The notes beneath the pieces were generated by a model that did no database searches, was not told the origin of the DNA, and worked only from the letters and a program-made list of their open reading frames with translations. Shown here piece after piece: positions 11,001-22,300 of a DNA stretch of 64,000 nt (positions are counted from its first letter, which is position 1; each line of letters begins with the position of its first letter). The translations under genes and the position numbers were made by a program. Source of the DNA: Plutella xylostella (taxonomy: Eukaryota; Arthropoda; Insecta; Lepidoptera; Plutellidae); the NCBI RefSeq assembly GCF_932276165.1, contig NC_063994.1, forward strand, positions 1,426,001-1,490,000, written 5' to 3'.

Positions 11001-14000
11001 GAACCAACTACATATCGAGTAAGAAGTCGCATGGCGAATTGGAGATTGATGGGCCACACTATCAGAAGGGACGCACCACCGCAGACGCGGTCGCCTCGTG
11101 CACACATGGCGGCGTACAGTCGACGGCGAGCTGCGAGCGCAAGGCCTGAGCTGGACGGAGGCCAGAGCGGTTGCTGAGGACCGGACGGCGTGGCGCACTC
11201 TCGTGAAGACCCACTGTACCACCAGGGTACCTTAGAACAACAACAACAACAACAAATTAAACCCGGAGCATTATTTTGGTTTCTAAGTAATTACCTACCT
11301 ACTGTGATTTTTGTTGTTTCCTGATAAAAAATATTTTTAATTAAAGAATATAAAAGTTTAAACAAATATTTTTATTTATAGCCATGAAATCTAATATAAG
11401 TCCTTACATTCATAAATATTTAATATGTCTCCACCAGTGCTGTTCTTACATGGTTCTTACAGCATATTCTTCTTGTTTTCAAAACTTTGCAGTTCTCGAG
11501 GCAAAGGCTGCACAGCATATGGTTCCTCTTCTATTTCATTGTCCAGAACCACAAGTATAATCGTCTAGTTCTAGAGCCATGTTGTGCAACATCTCATAAT
11601 GATCTTGTAAACCTTCTGCAATTTGAGTTGCATTCCATAATGTAGATATGGGAATCTTCTCTTTAGCACCACCAAGCATCACTCAATGGTGTTTCTTGTT
11701 GGGTTCTGGGCTCTATTAAATGCTTCTTGTGACGGTATGGCTGCATTTATGAATGGTGTTATAAGATTAGATTAACGAAGTATCGTCACTGGACATTGTA
11801 CAGCAAACAAAACTCTTGTATAATACTTGATATTTCACAATAATCACGAGTAAAAATATTTGATTAAGGTTTAGGTAGCCGAAATTGGTTACTTAAATTT
11901 GACAGACTCAACTTTGAGCAAGTATGGTTTGAGCGCTGTCAAACGCGTTGTGAAACGCATTTTTGTCGCTAAGCATGAAGTTAAGCATGCCAACTGTCAA
12001 ATTTGAGATTTCTCAAGCTCTGTTGCTCAAACCAAACTCAATCATAAGAAATCTCAATTCAGAAACAGAAATTTAATAAGTATGAACTTAAGTAGGCTTT
12101 GAGAACGACTCAACCTCAAATACTCAGTTGCGAAACCGAGGGATAATCTATGTCAATATGAAATTCATTTAGTAAGTAATGAGGTATGGACCAATTTAGT
12201 TCGCTCTCACCGGAACAGATAAGTTTGTGGCACTATAAACCGTCTCAATCTAGACAGGAACAGGAAACAGATTAAAAGACCTAGAGGAACCACTTATCTA
12301 TTACTTCTTGTGTAGCTAAAACAAGAAAGATAAGGTACAAAAGTAGAAAATACAGAAAGTAGGTATTGAAAAATAAAAAAATAGACGTTGTCTTTTTTAA
12401 AAAAAAAAACGACGGTATGAATGCGCTGAGAATTTATTGATAAAATAACATTGGCCTTAGCCGTTTGACCTAAATTACATTATTACGTTTCTTTAATACT
12501 TTATTTCTTATCATATCTAGGCATAGGAAGTTGTACAATGATTTTATTCATAAAAATAACGACAGATTTTGTATTCAGTTGTGGACGTTTTTAACTTATC
12601 TATAGATATAGGTTCTACTGTATCATAATATGTGTTATGTTACTTGTTAATTATATGTACCAATATGTGTTTGTTAATAAATAAATAATAAATAAAATAA
12701 AAATAAAGTTGCTACGTTAGCATTATTATTTCCATGGATAATAATATCCTACGTTGTAGATACCACCTACAGATTGATTCAATTCTCATCTTGTATCCCC
12801 TATCACCAAATAGGCATATGAATAGGAAAGGGAGGGAAAGGGCATAGGAAGTTGTACAATGATTTTATCCATTTTAAAGGACAAAGTGTCATACTACTTA
12901 TTCTCATTGCTCATGAGTCATGAACTGTATCTACATAAACTATCCCGATTTATCCCAATTCTTTTACCACTCTAACCCTCAACCTCCACAGGGTAGCAGT
13001 GGTGCTAACCAGCAGTATCCACGTCCTGTCTCTGCCCACGCTGCGTCGATAGATTCAATTGTCATATTCTATTATCTACATTTATCCCTATCCTTGTACC
13101 ACTTTAACCCTCAACCTTCACAGGGTAGCAGTAGTGCTAACCAGCAGTATACACCTGTCTCTCCCCACGCTGGCCGATAGATTCAATTGTCATATTCTAT
13201 TATCTACATTTATCCCTATTCTTATACCACTCTAACCCTCAAAACCTCTACCCGCAGGGTAGCAGTGGTGCTAACCAGCAGTATCCACGTGCTGTCTCTG
13301 CCGACGCTGCGTCGGGCCGCCCTGCTCCGCATCCCCGCCGGGGGACGCCCCCTGTGCGACCTGGCGACGGCGCCCCACGCCCCCGCGCATTTGCTGGCCG
13401 CGCCCGCGCATAGGAAGGGGGCGTTGCAGCTGCTGGTAGGTTATGGTTGCCTGGTACTTTGTTTGATCCTAGTTATAAACGATGGATGCGTTGCTCTTTC
13501 TCAGGAAAACTTCTGAAGGTTTTTTCATGAAATTTTATAATCTGCCTAGCTATCTGGAAACACAACTTTTTATCCCGGATTCCCTGGAAAAACTTTTTAA
13601 GGCGATCGCAGGCAACAGCTAGTTTCTTACAAATTGGTAGATATTGTATGTAATATTTGTGTTTTTAGATGAGGACGCCTCGCACATAGAACACGGCTTT
13701 CCATATATTTCCATACAAAACTTTTAACAGTTTAACGTCTTCGGCTTTTAAATATGACCAGACCGTGCTGCACGGCTTCTTTATTGACATAGATAAACGA
13801 CATCAAAAACGGTGCCTCACCCTTACTCCACCCCACTTTCCAGGACGTAACCCGCGCAGTCAAAGGCGGCCAGTCCTCCTCCCCGGCAGTCCTGAACTGC
13901 CACAAAGGCGTGCTAGTCTGCATGAGCCTGTCCGCGCTCGGCACCCGCCTGGCGACGGCGTCCGAGAGAGGCACCCTGGTGCGGGTGTGGGACACGGGCG

Positions 14001-16502
14001 CCAAGACGCTGCTGCACGAGCTGAGGCGGGGGTCGGATTATGCTGATGTTTATTGGTGAGTTGGTTTTTGGATGCTTCTTATTGGTACTATGACCCCTAG
14101 TGAGACGGGGAACATTTCTCCAGTTGTTGAAATTCCATCGATACTGTCTTATGTCTGTTAAAAATTGTCGCCTTTGCCATACCAGCTTCCTGCTTGCCTG
14201 TCTCTGTACCATTATATTTCCTATACGTCAATTCCTGTTATCTTCGATGTACAGATGTAGGTACCTAATAATCATTCCTACACTAAAAACTTGATCCTCG
14301 CCGCCATATCTGCGAAAATTTGCACTGAAGCTCGTGTCCTGCAGGTTTTGACTCCCATTTTCCTCTTTCTCTTCCAGCATAAGCTTCAACCCGTCCGGCT
14401 CGCTCCTCTGCCTGGTCTCGGACAAGGGCACGCTTCACGTGTGGTCGTGCGCGCGCGCCCCCGCGCACCTCGCCGCCGCCCCCGCGCCGCCCGCCACGCG
14501 CGCGCTTTGCGCGTTCGCCGATGATTCTACTACTACAGGTGGGTATTGCATGTGGCTTAGGATTTACGCCCATTGTCATAATGTGGTAATCGCTCTGAAA
14601 ACGAGCTTCTCCCAAGGAGGCATACAAAACTCTATCCTCGGCCTTCCTCCTGAAGACGTTCGGTCGGTACCGTCTCTGTCTAGCAACCGAGCGGCATAGA
14701 ACCCACCAATTATGTTGTTAGTCTTGACGCAACTGTCATCAGTTTGACAAAAATAATAATAATAAAAAAAAACAACCGACTTCAAAAAAACACTAAAATC
14801 TAAGAAATAATTTAAGGTTTACACAAATTCTACTCGTAAGTGACAGTACAAATATACCTAAGCAGGAACTGTTCTTTTTTGATGTTGGTGCGGTGACAAA
14901 GTAATCTGAAGAAATATGGCACCAACTTCAAAAAAGAACAGTTCCTGCTTAGGTATATTTGTACTGTCACATACGAGTAGAATTTGTGTAAACCTTAAAT
15001 TGTTTCTTACATTTTAGTGGTTTTTTGAAGTCGGTTTTTTTTTATTTTTTTTTATTATTATTTTATTTTATAGTTTTAAGTTTATTTGCAATAATTTTCA
15101 ATCAAAAGTAAGGTGCAAATGATACCAAAAAGTCCTACTAATCAATACGAATCATTCAAGCCTAAACACGAAGTAGTTGCTATATACCGTTGAGGAGTTC
15201 CCCTGACTGCCTTCCGTTTCCATCATCAGATCAGCTCAAGGTCACCATCATATTGTTTTGTTTTAAGAACTATATTTACGCTCTTAATTTCATTAGAATC
15301 GGTTAATATGTGCCCAAAATGGAAATTCATACCCTGTTTTTACCCCTTTACCCACCCTTGGGGGAGAGATAAAATTCTGAAAAAAACGTGGGAGCTCAAC
15401 CCAATACAATAAAAAAGAAATTATCAAAATCGGTTCATAAACGGCGGAGTAATCGGTGAACATATATAAAAAAAAAGATCCCGACCAATTGAGAACCTCC
15501 TCCTTTTTTTGAAGTCGGTTAAAAAGACGTCCCACAAGGTTCTATACTTGGTCACTGTTAGTCCTAACATTTGGTATTGCGATAGCACCAAGAGATCACA
15601 GGATAGAATACTTGGGTACATTTTACCTATAAGTCAACCAAGTAAAAAAACTATTGGAAATGGCTCCCATAATTATAGCACCCATTCTATGTCGCCATTT
15701 TCATATAGTTTCTTTACTTACGCGCATTATACTTACTAATCTTCTTCTTATTTATTTCCAGTGATATGCGAGGACGGCACATTCCACAAGTTCACTTACT
15801 CGGCGGAGGGCACGTGTCTGCGGAGCGACTTCGAGTACTTCCTGCAGGTCAGTTGTCTATGGTGCCGTGCCGACTATACAGCTCATGCTGAGTGAGGTGC
15901 CTTTTTGATGTTGTGATGTGGCAAAGCCATATTTTACTTAAGGGCTAGCACGGGGCGCATTTAAGACGTGGCAAAAGTTATCCGTTGCGCTCGCTCTTGA
16001 GGCTGCGCGATGTGAGTGAGCGCGGTGCAAAACTTTTGTGACGACTTAAATGCGCCCCGTGCTAGCCCTTCAGAGTGCTGTAAATATATCACGCTGTGAC
16101 TCTAAATACGATGAAACTAATGAAATAAATTAGTTAAATAAAATATTATTTATCTTTACCTATACATATACACCGAACTGTACCTCGCCGGTGTCTAAAT
16201 AGGACATACAGTGCTCCAAAATTGATAATGCGCATAGAAATCTTTGACAGATTGTTGTATTCGATTATGTGACACATGATATTGACTCCTATTTCTTTCG
16301 AACAAGGTGCAAAATGCAAGTGTTTTTTTAAGGCTCTTACGATTTAATGATTCGGATGTGAAGATCTGCATGTGCATTATTAATTTTGGACAAGTGTACA
16401 TACATTATATTCTAATAATTCTAATGAGAATATAATGATATTTAATAAAATCGTAAAAAAAATATATTTCAGGTTGGAGACGACGACGAATTTATCCAGT
16501 AG
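5065..16502 (+). CDS. WDR45: WD-repeat PI3P-binding autophagy protein WIPI4/WDR45
   Basis: Eight exons join in frame: 5065-5119, 6912-6986, 8085-8262, 13258-13435, 13844-14055, 14378-14538, 15762-15847 and 16473-16502 (975 bases, 324 residues). The protein follows WIPI4 throughout: N-terminal SLRFNQDQ, then TGLRVYNVDPLVEK, the GLVCMSLS-type blade, and a C-terminal CEDGTFHKF followed by an acidic GDDDEFIQ end. The family's phosphoinositide-binding motif is intact as LRRG at residues 222-225. WIPI4 is a seven-bladed propeller that binds PI3P at the phagophore and works with ATG2 in autophagosome growth. The protein is about 35 residues shorter than the vertebrate form: the blade between residues about 247 and 286 is replaced by a short Ala/Pro-rich stretch (encoded at 14440-14538). 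Introns 2 and 3 contain partial copies of exons 3 and 4 (listed separately). AATAAA candidates lie at 17192 and 19130. Confidence 0.93.
5120..6911 (+). other. WDR45 intron 1
   Basis: AT-rich and without exons. It holds a compact hairpin at 6052-6118 (arms TGTTTTTTGTTGGTC / GACCAACAAAAAACA around a short loop), and a motif GGCAAAATGCTC followed by GCGCGAGCACTCGCG-like sequence near 5780 that recurs near 6512. Confidence 0.5.
7021..7190 (-). mobile_element. 5'-truncated tRNA-derived SINE, body and tail only
   Basis: Reads on the minus strand with its tail at the left: (TATTC)n at 7021-7036 is the reverse complement of a GAATA-type tail. The body (ACCATTTCCCATTACGCTGG with GGTTGGTGGATTCACA) matches the SINE copies at 36903-37080, 47520-47770 and 48556-48868. 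The tRNA-like head is missing. Confidence 0.7.
7753..7836 (+). pseudogene. Partial upstream copy of WDR45 exon 3, with acceptor and early stop
   Basis: The end of the intron and the first 55 or so bases of exon 3 are copied about 300 bases upstream of the true exon: AAACTAATCCCTT, a pyrimidine tract, CCCCCAG, then the exon from 7778. Read in the phase left by exon 2 it encodes a near copy of exon 3 (SADEVGAVTLCEMIQRSNL) and meets TAG at 7834-7836. There is no donor. If spliced in it would truncate the protein, so it would be a poison exon; otherwise it is a dead exon fragment. Confidence 0.75.
7935..8055 (-). mobile_element. 3'-end fragment of the I-like LINE found at 56722-59580
   Basis: From TATTCTATTCTGAG to CCCGAGTAAACTGGAG this matches the 3' end of the large LINE (56730-56845), including TTTCAGCTCAGCCAGCCTAG. 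It is a severely 5'-truncated copy on the minus strand and sits immediately upstream of WDR45 exon 3. Confidence 0.75.
8300..10180 (+). repeat. WDR45 intron 3, left part: repeats and AT-rich DNA
   Basis: Contains a (TAAA)n run at 8327-8344 and a LINE 3' end at about 9218-9360. The translation of that end on the plus strand has a PRRRWRDDLDRFLPQW-type segment and ends with AFAQQWDTNQAT and a stop, typical of the C-terminus of RTE-like LINE ORFs in moths. A perfect hairpin lies at 9648-9684. Nothing else is recognisable. Confidence 0.5.
9648..9684. repeat. Perfect 18-bp hairpin with a one-base loop
   Basis: ACTCCCGGCACAATATTG is followed by one base and then its exact reverse complement. It stands alone, with no longer TIR element around it that I could delimit. 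Confidence 0.8.
10186..12235. mobile_element. About 2-kb DNA element with long terminal inverted repeats; contains a PIF/Harbinger-like transposase relic
   Basis: The left end (after TA at 10184) reads TAGTGCCACAAACTTATCTG and continues through CGGTGAGAGCGAACTAAATT. The right end is its reverse complement, ending at 12235 before TA. The arms are over 50 bp and nearly perfect. A related pair of ends flanks 32724-34611. Inside, on the minus strand, about 11770-11390 keeps scattered peptide matches to the C-terminal part of PIF/Harbinger (HARBI1-type) transposases (AFNRAQNPTRNTIE, LKRRFPYLHYGM) broken by stops. A second insert, about 10850-11255, is the end of an RTE-like LINE (LSWTEARAVAEDRTAWRTLV on the plus strand) with a (CAA)n tail. 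Whether the transposase relic belongs to these TIRs is not shown. Confidence 0.65.
12960..13257 (+). pseudogene. Two tandem partial copies of WDR45 exon 4 (acceptor plus exon start) just upstream of the true exon
   Basis: A unit of about 133 bases, made of roughly 75 bases of intron end, an acceptor and the first 60 bases of exon 4, occurs three times in a row. Acceptors are at 12991, 13123 and the true one at 13257. Copies 1 and 2 translate at first like exon 4 (VAVVLTSSIHVLSLPTLRR) when read in the phase left by exon 3. Copy 1 then hits TAG at 13050-13052. Copy 2 has lost bases, reads into the intron-derived sequence and stops later. Neither has a donor. All three acceptors keep a CAG after a pyrimidine-bearing tract, so mis-splicing or regulated use is possible. 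Confidence 0.85.
14766..15045. repeat. Long foldback element with arms of about 115 bp
   Basis: The left arm begins AACCGACTTCAAAAAAACAC-like and runs through GTGACAGTACAAATATACCT. The right arm is its reverse complement ending in GAAGTCGGTT, with about 40 bases between the arms. The CCGACTTCAAAAAA end recurs at 15500-15520 (GAAGTCGGTT) and is typical of dispersed moth and butterfly repeats. It lies in WDR45 intron 6. Confidence 0.8.
15940..16070. repeat. 131-bp hairpin MITE
   Basis: Ends AAGGGCTAGCACGGGGCGCA and its exact reverse complement. The inner arms continue imperfectly (GTTGCGCTCGCTC / GAGTGAGCGCGGTGC). It lies in WDR45 intron 7. Confidence 0.8.
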
Positions 16503-16668
16503 AAATGCAGCCATCTTGAAAACTAACTACTTACTACTGTGATGTGAGTTTCAACACAAAGTGAACAGACATTCAACAGTGATAATAATAACTGTGACAC
16601 AATAATGGACGGAATCAAAATGTTTCATATAAATAATATATAATTGATTTAAAATTATGATACTTATA

Positions 16669-16810
16669 GGCCCTGTTTCACAATGTCTGGTTAGTGGCTA
16701 CCTGTGAAATAAAATACATGCTGTCATTGTCAATAAAATAAATAACAGAGAGTGACAGCAAGTCTTTTATCTTACCGGTAGCCACTAACCAGACATTGTG
16801 AAACAGGGCC
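16669..16810. mobile_element. 142-bp hairpin MITE with TTATA target duplication
   Basis: Ends GGCCCTGTTTCACAATGTCT and its reverse complement, with arms of about 38 bp with a small gap. It is flanked by TTATA on both sides (16664-16668 and 16811-16815), which supports insertion by transposition. It lies in the presumed WDR45 3' UTR. Confidence 0.8.
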
Positions 16811-19436
16811 TTATATTTTTTTTGTAAATACAGAAAGGACTGTTGTTTAAAGTTACAAACTTGGTGGTTTGTGGTTCCCTGCACAATTATCAGTGTTTTA
16901 AAAAGAAAGATATCTAGATTTAGGTTACCTACGTGAAAAATTTTAGTGGAATAAGTTATAGGCTTAAACATTGTTAAGGTATTTTACATGAAGCTTAAAA
17001 TAACCTACTCGAACTAAATTCGGGGTTAAATGCTTTCAGACATTCTGTGTATCCTTTTTCAGGCAAATTTTATTGGGATGATTTAATAGAATACCAAATG
17101 CTATGCTTATGTTATCCCTCTATGATAAATTGTAAATAACCTTAAAAAACATAATTCAATTTTATTGTAAGGTGATAATCAAAATATTTGCAATAAAAAT
17201 GACACTTAAGGCCCACGAAATAATAGCGATATCTTGTCTCCTACAGTCTATGTCTGTCTTATAAACAGAGTCTTATAATGATGTGATATCTATTCTAAAT
17301 TTTAACTACATTTATTTAATCATAATTACGAAATCCTCGCGTTAATTTGTACTCATTAGTAATTTGTTTTGTAATATGGTTGGTAGATAAGTATTTTATT
17401 AGATTTTTTAGAGATAGAAACGCATTTTTTGTTTTCTGGTAAAAACCTGTAACTTGTTATAATGTTAAAAAGTGTCAGAATAATTCATAGTATGCGTGTA
17501 CTTACTACATAGGCGGTTTTTTGGTTTGACAAGGTACCAAGTGGTTTTAACCGAACTAGGAAGGAATAATATTCTGCACTTTTCAACATTTCTGTATGTA
17601 GTATATTGTTGGAGTTTATAGCAGTTTTATTAGGATTCGTTGGAACTCAGAATAGATAGGTCTCAGTAATTATTTTAGGGATCCCTCTGTATGTTTGTAA
17701 GGGATTCTTTCTGAGAAACTTTAGTTCTCTAGAAAAAGGAAAGTTCTGAGTTTCAATATAAGAGGTTTGCAATGCATGTCTAATGTGGATGGTTCAAGTT
17801 CTATTTTGCTATTTTATTTCTCTTTTTACGTTTATAAATCTATATTTATTTATAAAATAATCATTATAAATATTATGGCTGCTGCTTCGATGATTTGACT
17901 GAAGCTTAAGCCGGTTACAAATTTAATGAATGCCTATTATAAGTACTTATATTGAATGATAATAATATTGTATGACCTGTGTGATGATGATCGCAATAAA
18001 TACATAATACTTATATTTTGTGTAAAATGTGATTGTGTGGGATTAAATTGTATCAATGATCAATTTGAAGGCAGGCCAAAACCCTCGGCATACTGAAATA
18101 TAATACAAATAACTCAGTAGGTACTGCCTTTATGTCGAGCACTGATAAAATTATAACTTTAAAAAAACAGATTATTTATACTGTATCAATAGATCATCTA
18201 GTTATAATGGGCACGCACAAAGCGAAAGCTGCCTACCATGATGTCCATAATACCCTTCAGCCAATCACAGAGGAGAATAAACAAAATGGCGACTGAGTCA
18301 GCCAATCGCAAGAGAGTTATCGCGTGACGTCAACTTTGATTAAAATTGTTTACTACACAGTAAACTCATTATTAGTAGGTAGGTTTATTATGTTTGGTTG
18401 TACCTTTGCATTTTCTATTCGTTTAGGGAAAAGTTGAATGGTGAAAATTCGAATATCTTTCTTCAGTGCAACTTAAAAGGTAAAATTATCTTCTTGGCAA
18501 ATATTTTAAATTAAGAATCAAATAGCTCTGCTTATAGACTGCTGAAAATAGGCCTCATCCGTAGCCTGCCACTAAAGTGGTTGATATAATTCTATATTGC
18601 AGACATAGGTATGTTGGATATGTGTCTTGCAAAATGCTTCATCACGGTATTACATAACCTACCTAATGCCATACTTACTTATAAGACATTTGTCGTTTGT
18701 AAGTCTTATCAATTGAAATGTTAAAACTGTAAATATGCTATTAGATTGAATATAAATGGGACACTATCACATTGAATAATTTTCAAATGAAAGGTTCTAT
18801 TCCTGGCTGAGACAAAATAACATCAAAGTGAAATATAAATTATTTTCTTGAATCAATATTTCAGATCCTAAAAGATAGCAACTTCCCACACACAGCATTG
18901 GAAATTTAAACACAGCAATGCAACTTTGTGTACCCCATAAGAAAGTAAATTTATTGTACAATATGTTAAAGAGTTAATGTCAATAATATTTTCTAAAACT
19001 AAAACAAATTTTGGCCTGTAAATATGATGGAAAAGTTATTTTTATACAAAACTTGATGACTATTTGTAAACAAATTATGTTAATGGTGTAATAACTATGT
19101 CACATTTTAAGTAATATTGAAAATTCAGTAATAAATTTTCTTTTGTAATTGTTGTGTTTTTATTTCTATGGTTTAAAACCTAACTGGATCACCAAATATT
19201 TACAACCAATCTATTTTAGATTTCTTGTGCATTACCCATCTACTATTAAAAATACATTAGAGGATATAAATATCCATGAAATTTACTGCAGTTCTCTATT
19301 CAAATTAAATTAAACCAATTTATAGCTTATATGCCTATTTATTTTGTAATTCAAATATTATATTAACAATGCTAAAACAAGTGGTTATATATAAATTATC
19401 TAATAATATTAATAATTTATTCAACAAACCTAATTA
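16811..19436 (+). other. Presumed WDR45 3' UTR and convergent intergenic DNA
   Basis: AT-rich and without coding features. Possible plus-strand poly(A) signals lie at 17192 and at 19130-19135 (AATAAA followed by a GT-rich tract). No repeat with clear ends was recognised. Confidence 0.4.
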
Positions 19437-19969
19437 TTATTTAACATCTTCCTTTGTGCGATCAAAGGGGTCCGACCACACCTTCATATCTGAAATTATT
19501 TAGATTCATTAAATGTGTATCATATTTGGATATTTCTTATCAAGACTTGTTAAGTAACATAACCAATAAAGTACCAGAGCACCTACACTTTGTAGAATCC
19601 ATCTGCAATACTTACTTCCTGGCTGAATAGCATCTTTGTTGATATTTTTACGGGTTTCCTTCTGTATTTTCTCTGTAAATAAACAAACTGTTTACTAACA
19701 TCACATATTGCCTAGGATAGGTTATTGCTTAATATTTTTACACATGTTGGGGTATATTTTGAAAGAATCTCTTTGGATGAGGCCTACGTCCAGCTGTGGA
19801 AGATTTTTGGATGTTGATTATAACGATTTATAAGCATAACAAAATGTTTCTTACTGTAATCTGAAGAATCAATCATTGGACTAATAGCAATGGGGTAAAG
19901 AGCTAAGCCAATGAATCCAACGAATCCCGTTATAAAGGCAGTATACCGCCACCCTCTGTAGAATGCCAT
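19437..19969 (-). CDS. SMIM20: SMIM20/MITRAC7, small mitochondrial inner-membrane cytochrome c oxidase assembly factor
   Basis: Three exons join in frame on the minus strand: 19969-19855, 19672-19616 and 19489-19437 (225 bases, 74 residues), all with GT-AG ends. The product has a short basic N-terminus (MAFYRGWRY), one transmembrane helix (FITGFVGFIGLALYPIAI), the family feature of Pro residues after the helix, and the conserved C-terminal MKVWSDPFDR. In vertebrates this protein (MITRAC7) binds newly made COX1 in the inner mitochondrial membrane during complex IV assembly. Unspliced, the first exon reads into a spurious tail after DSSDY, so the spliced form is preferred. A minus-strand AATAAA lies at 19343-19338, about 95 bases past the stop. 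The gene faces WDR45 tail to tail. Confidence 0.93.
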
Positions 19970-20639
19970 GTTCTCAGTTATAATTCCTATTGTACAATAT
20001 TATTGCAGTCGTAATAATATATCTATTGCGAAGAAGAAAACCGTACCACCAGCTGACCAAAACAAAATTATGAAACAAATGTCAAATTTGACCACACGAA
20101 TGACATTAACATTAACATGTCACCACCATGTGACATAAACATAATCTGTGGTCGTAGACTGGCAACTTCATTATTCTGAACGTCGATCTTTATACTTTAT
20201 ACCATAGACACATAATTTCGCGGGAAATTTATGTATTATTTATTTATTTTTCCACTTCCGCTCATGCCACGGAAGGCAGAGTTTGCGATGCTATAGCAAA
20301 GGAGATACTAAGGAACAAAGTAGGAATTAAATCTAACAAGAAATACCCAACCATCATGAAAATGAACTATACGAGTCTAACGACAGTATTCCCAAGTAGC
20401 AGGAACGTAGCAACAACAACCATTCATAAGTTATACCGATATGTTTGTTTATGAAAGGGGACAATACATTCTTCATTGTGTCTGAAAAATGTATTGTCTG
20501 TCTGAAACCAAAATATAAACACTGTATTGTAGTAATGTTTAAGGGCCCGTACAGGGTGACGTGCCGCGCCAATTTTGGGTTTTCAATGCTCTTCACACAG
20601 CACACGCAGTGACACGCACACATGTAAGTTTGCACAGTG

Positions 20640-22300
20640 GGTCGATAAACTTTTACTCGCCAACTTTATTGACAATTATGTTCAAGTACATTTTGGGTGA
20701 TTTTAGGGTAAGTAAGTATAATTCTTACTTACACTGGTAGGCAAAGAAAGGCCAGGAAAGAGTAGAAATTAATAGGGTTGCCACTTTACTCTATACTCGG
20801 AACCCGATTAGCTTTCTCAAACAAATGTGGTATTTACTTGTAGAAAGGTAACTACAAGTATTAAAGTGTAGATAATAAGTTTCGGGCATCCTCCAGCCAA
20901 CTGAACCCCGACAAAGCAAAGTAAATACATAGTGTCGCAAAAGGGCTATACTAAGCCAAAAGGGGATGACTCAAGGGGTCATTCTGAACAACTTTTGTTC
21001 TACGAGATTTGCAAATTCGCGAAAAAAAATATTCGTTTTCCATGGTAAAAAGTCACATGTCCAACAAAGTTTCTATGAAAAAGGTTTTTTTTGTTAATTT
21101 CCAAAACTCGTAGAGCAAAAGTTCAGAATGACCCCCTGTCTTACTCCTTTTTACCCGACTGCCGAAGGAGGAGGGTAATGTTTTTTGATTGTATGTATGT
21201 ATATATGTATGTTTGTCTGTTTCTTTGTTCCCTCCTGTAGCCTAAACGGCTTGATAGATTTTGATGTATGAGGTATTGTTAGAAGCGTATTGATGGCGCG
21301 ATGGCTATAGGCTATGTGACGTTCCATTAAAATGTACATAGCGCCCTCTTGAGGACATAACGTGACGATCGAAAAAATAATAATTCAACTTTGCCGTGTA
21401 AGGTATCAAATGAAAGGACTTGATTTTCACATTACAAAAATATGCATATTGAAGGTATTTAAATAACAACACCAAAATTATTGAAATAAAAAATGATCAT
21501 GAACTACCTACCGACGTAAAATTTCATAAAATAAAAACAACTAAAAAGTTACAAATAAAAAAATACAATTATAAAAAACTAAAAACCTGACTGTACGCTA
21601 AAAACATGAAAACGAGTCCCAATGTTAATGGAAAGTATCGCAGGCAGGGACCAACTTGACCGCCACTCAAGGCCGTTTTCTAAGTAACATTCAGCTAAAT
21701 GGTGAACCCTCTGCTGGTAAAATTTGTTTATATACCGCTTTTTCAATACCTGTAAGTACATTTTTTGGCAGCATAATATTTTTACTTAATTTTAGGGTTT
21801 CGAACGTCAAAAGAAAAAAAGCAACCGTTATAGGATCTCTTTGTTGTCCGTCTGTCTGACTGACTGTCTGTCACCGCCCTTTTTCTCAGAAACGGGTAAA
21901 GATGTCAAGCTTATATTTCGCATAGATGGGGAGTACCCCAAAAAAATATTATGGTACTCCCTGTCCCACACAAGTAAATTGGGGCTTATATTTTTTCCAG
22001 TTATTTTGATGTGTATCCTTTTTTTTTCTTTATTGTTTTGTATAAGTATGTGTTTCTTTTCTTTAAATCTGTATTTTTTTTGTTGTTGCTGTCTATGTGT
22101 CGAAAAAATGTATCTTTATCTTCAAATCACGCCATCTATCGTTTGTTTTTTTGTGGCTACTGTCTATAGAAGAAATTCCGTCATTGACAATTTTACGTTA
22201 CGAATTTATTTTTATTTATTTTATTTTTATTTTTACATTTTCGTGGAGAATCAACAGCATTTTGTTAATAAATAATTATTACTTATGAACACATAACAAC
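20640..22300. repeat. Intergenic dispersed repeats between SMIM20 and the lipase
   Basis: Three repeats can be named. (1) A foldback at 20973-21136 with ends GGGTCATTCTGAAC and its reverse complement, sharing its interior with 947-1101. (2) 21155-21350, a common lepidopteran-type repeat starting CCCGACTGCCGAAGGAGGAG with a TATG microsatellite. (3) 21795-21940, a repeat with AACCGTTATAGGATC and CCCTTTTTCTCAGAAACGGG that recurs at 47325-47460. The open frames here are AT-rich and show no domain. Confidence 0.55.

Noticed and set aside
13732..14699. Several GC-rich open frames on both strands around WDR45 exons 5 and 6
   Set aside because: They overlap the true exons, lack matches to known proteins, and result from GC-rich codon use shadowing other frames.
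21841..22288. 144-residue open frame
   Set aside because: It is mostly Phe/Leu/Ile from T-rich DNA and overlaps a dispersed repeat (21795-21940).
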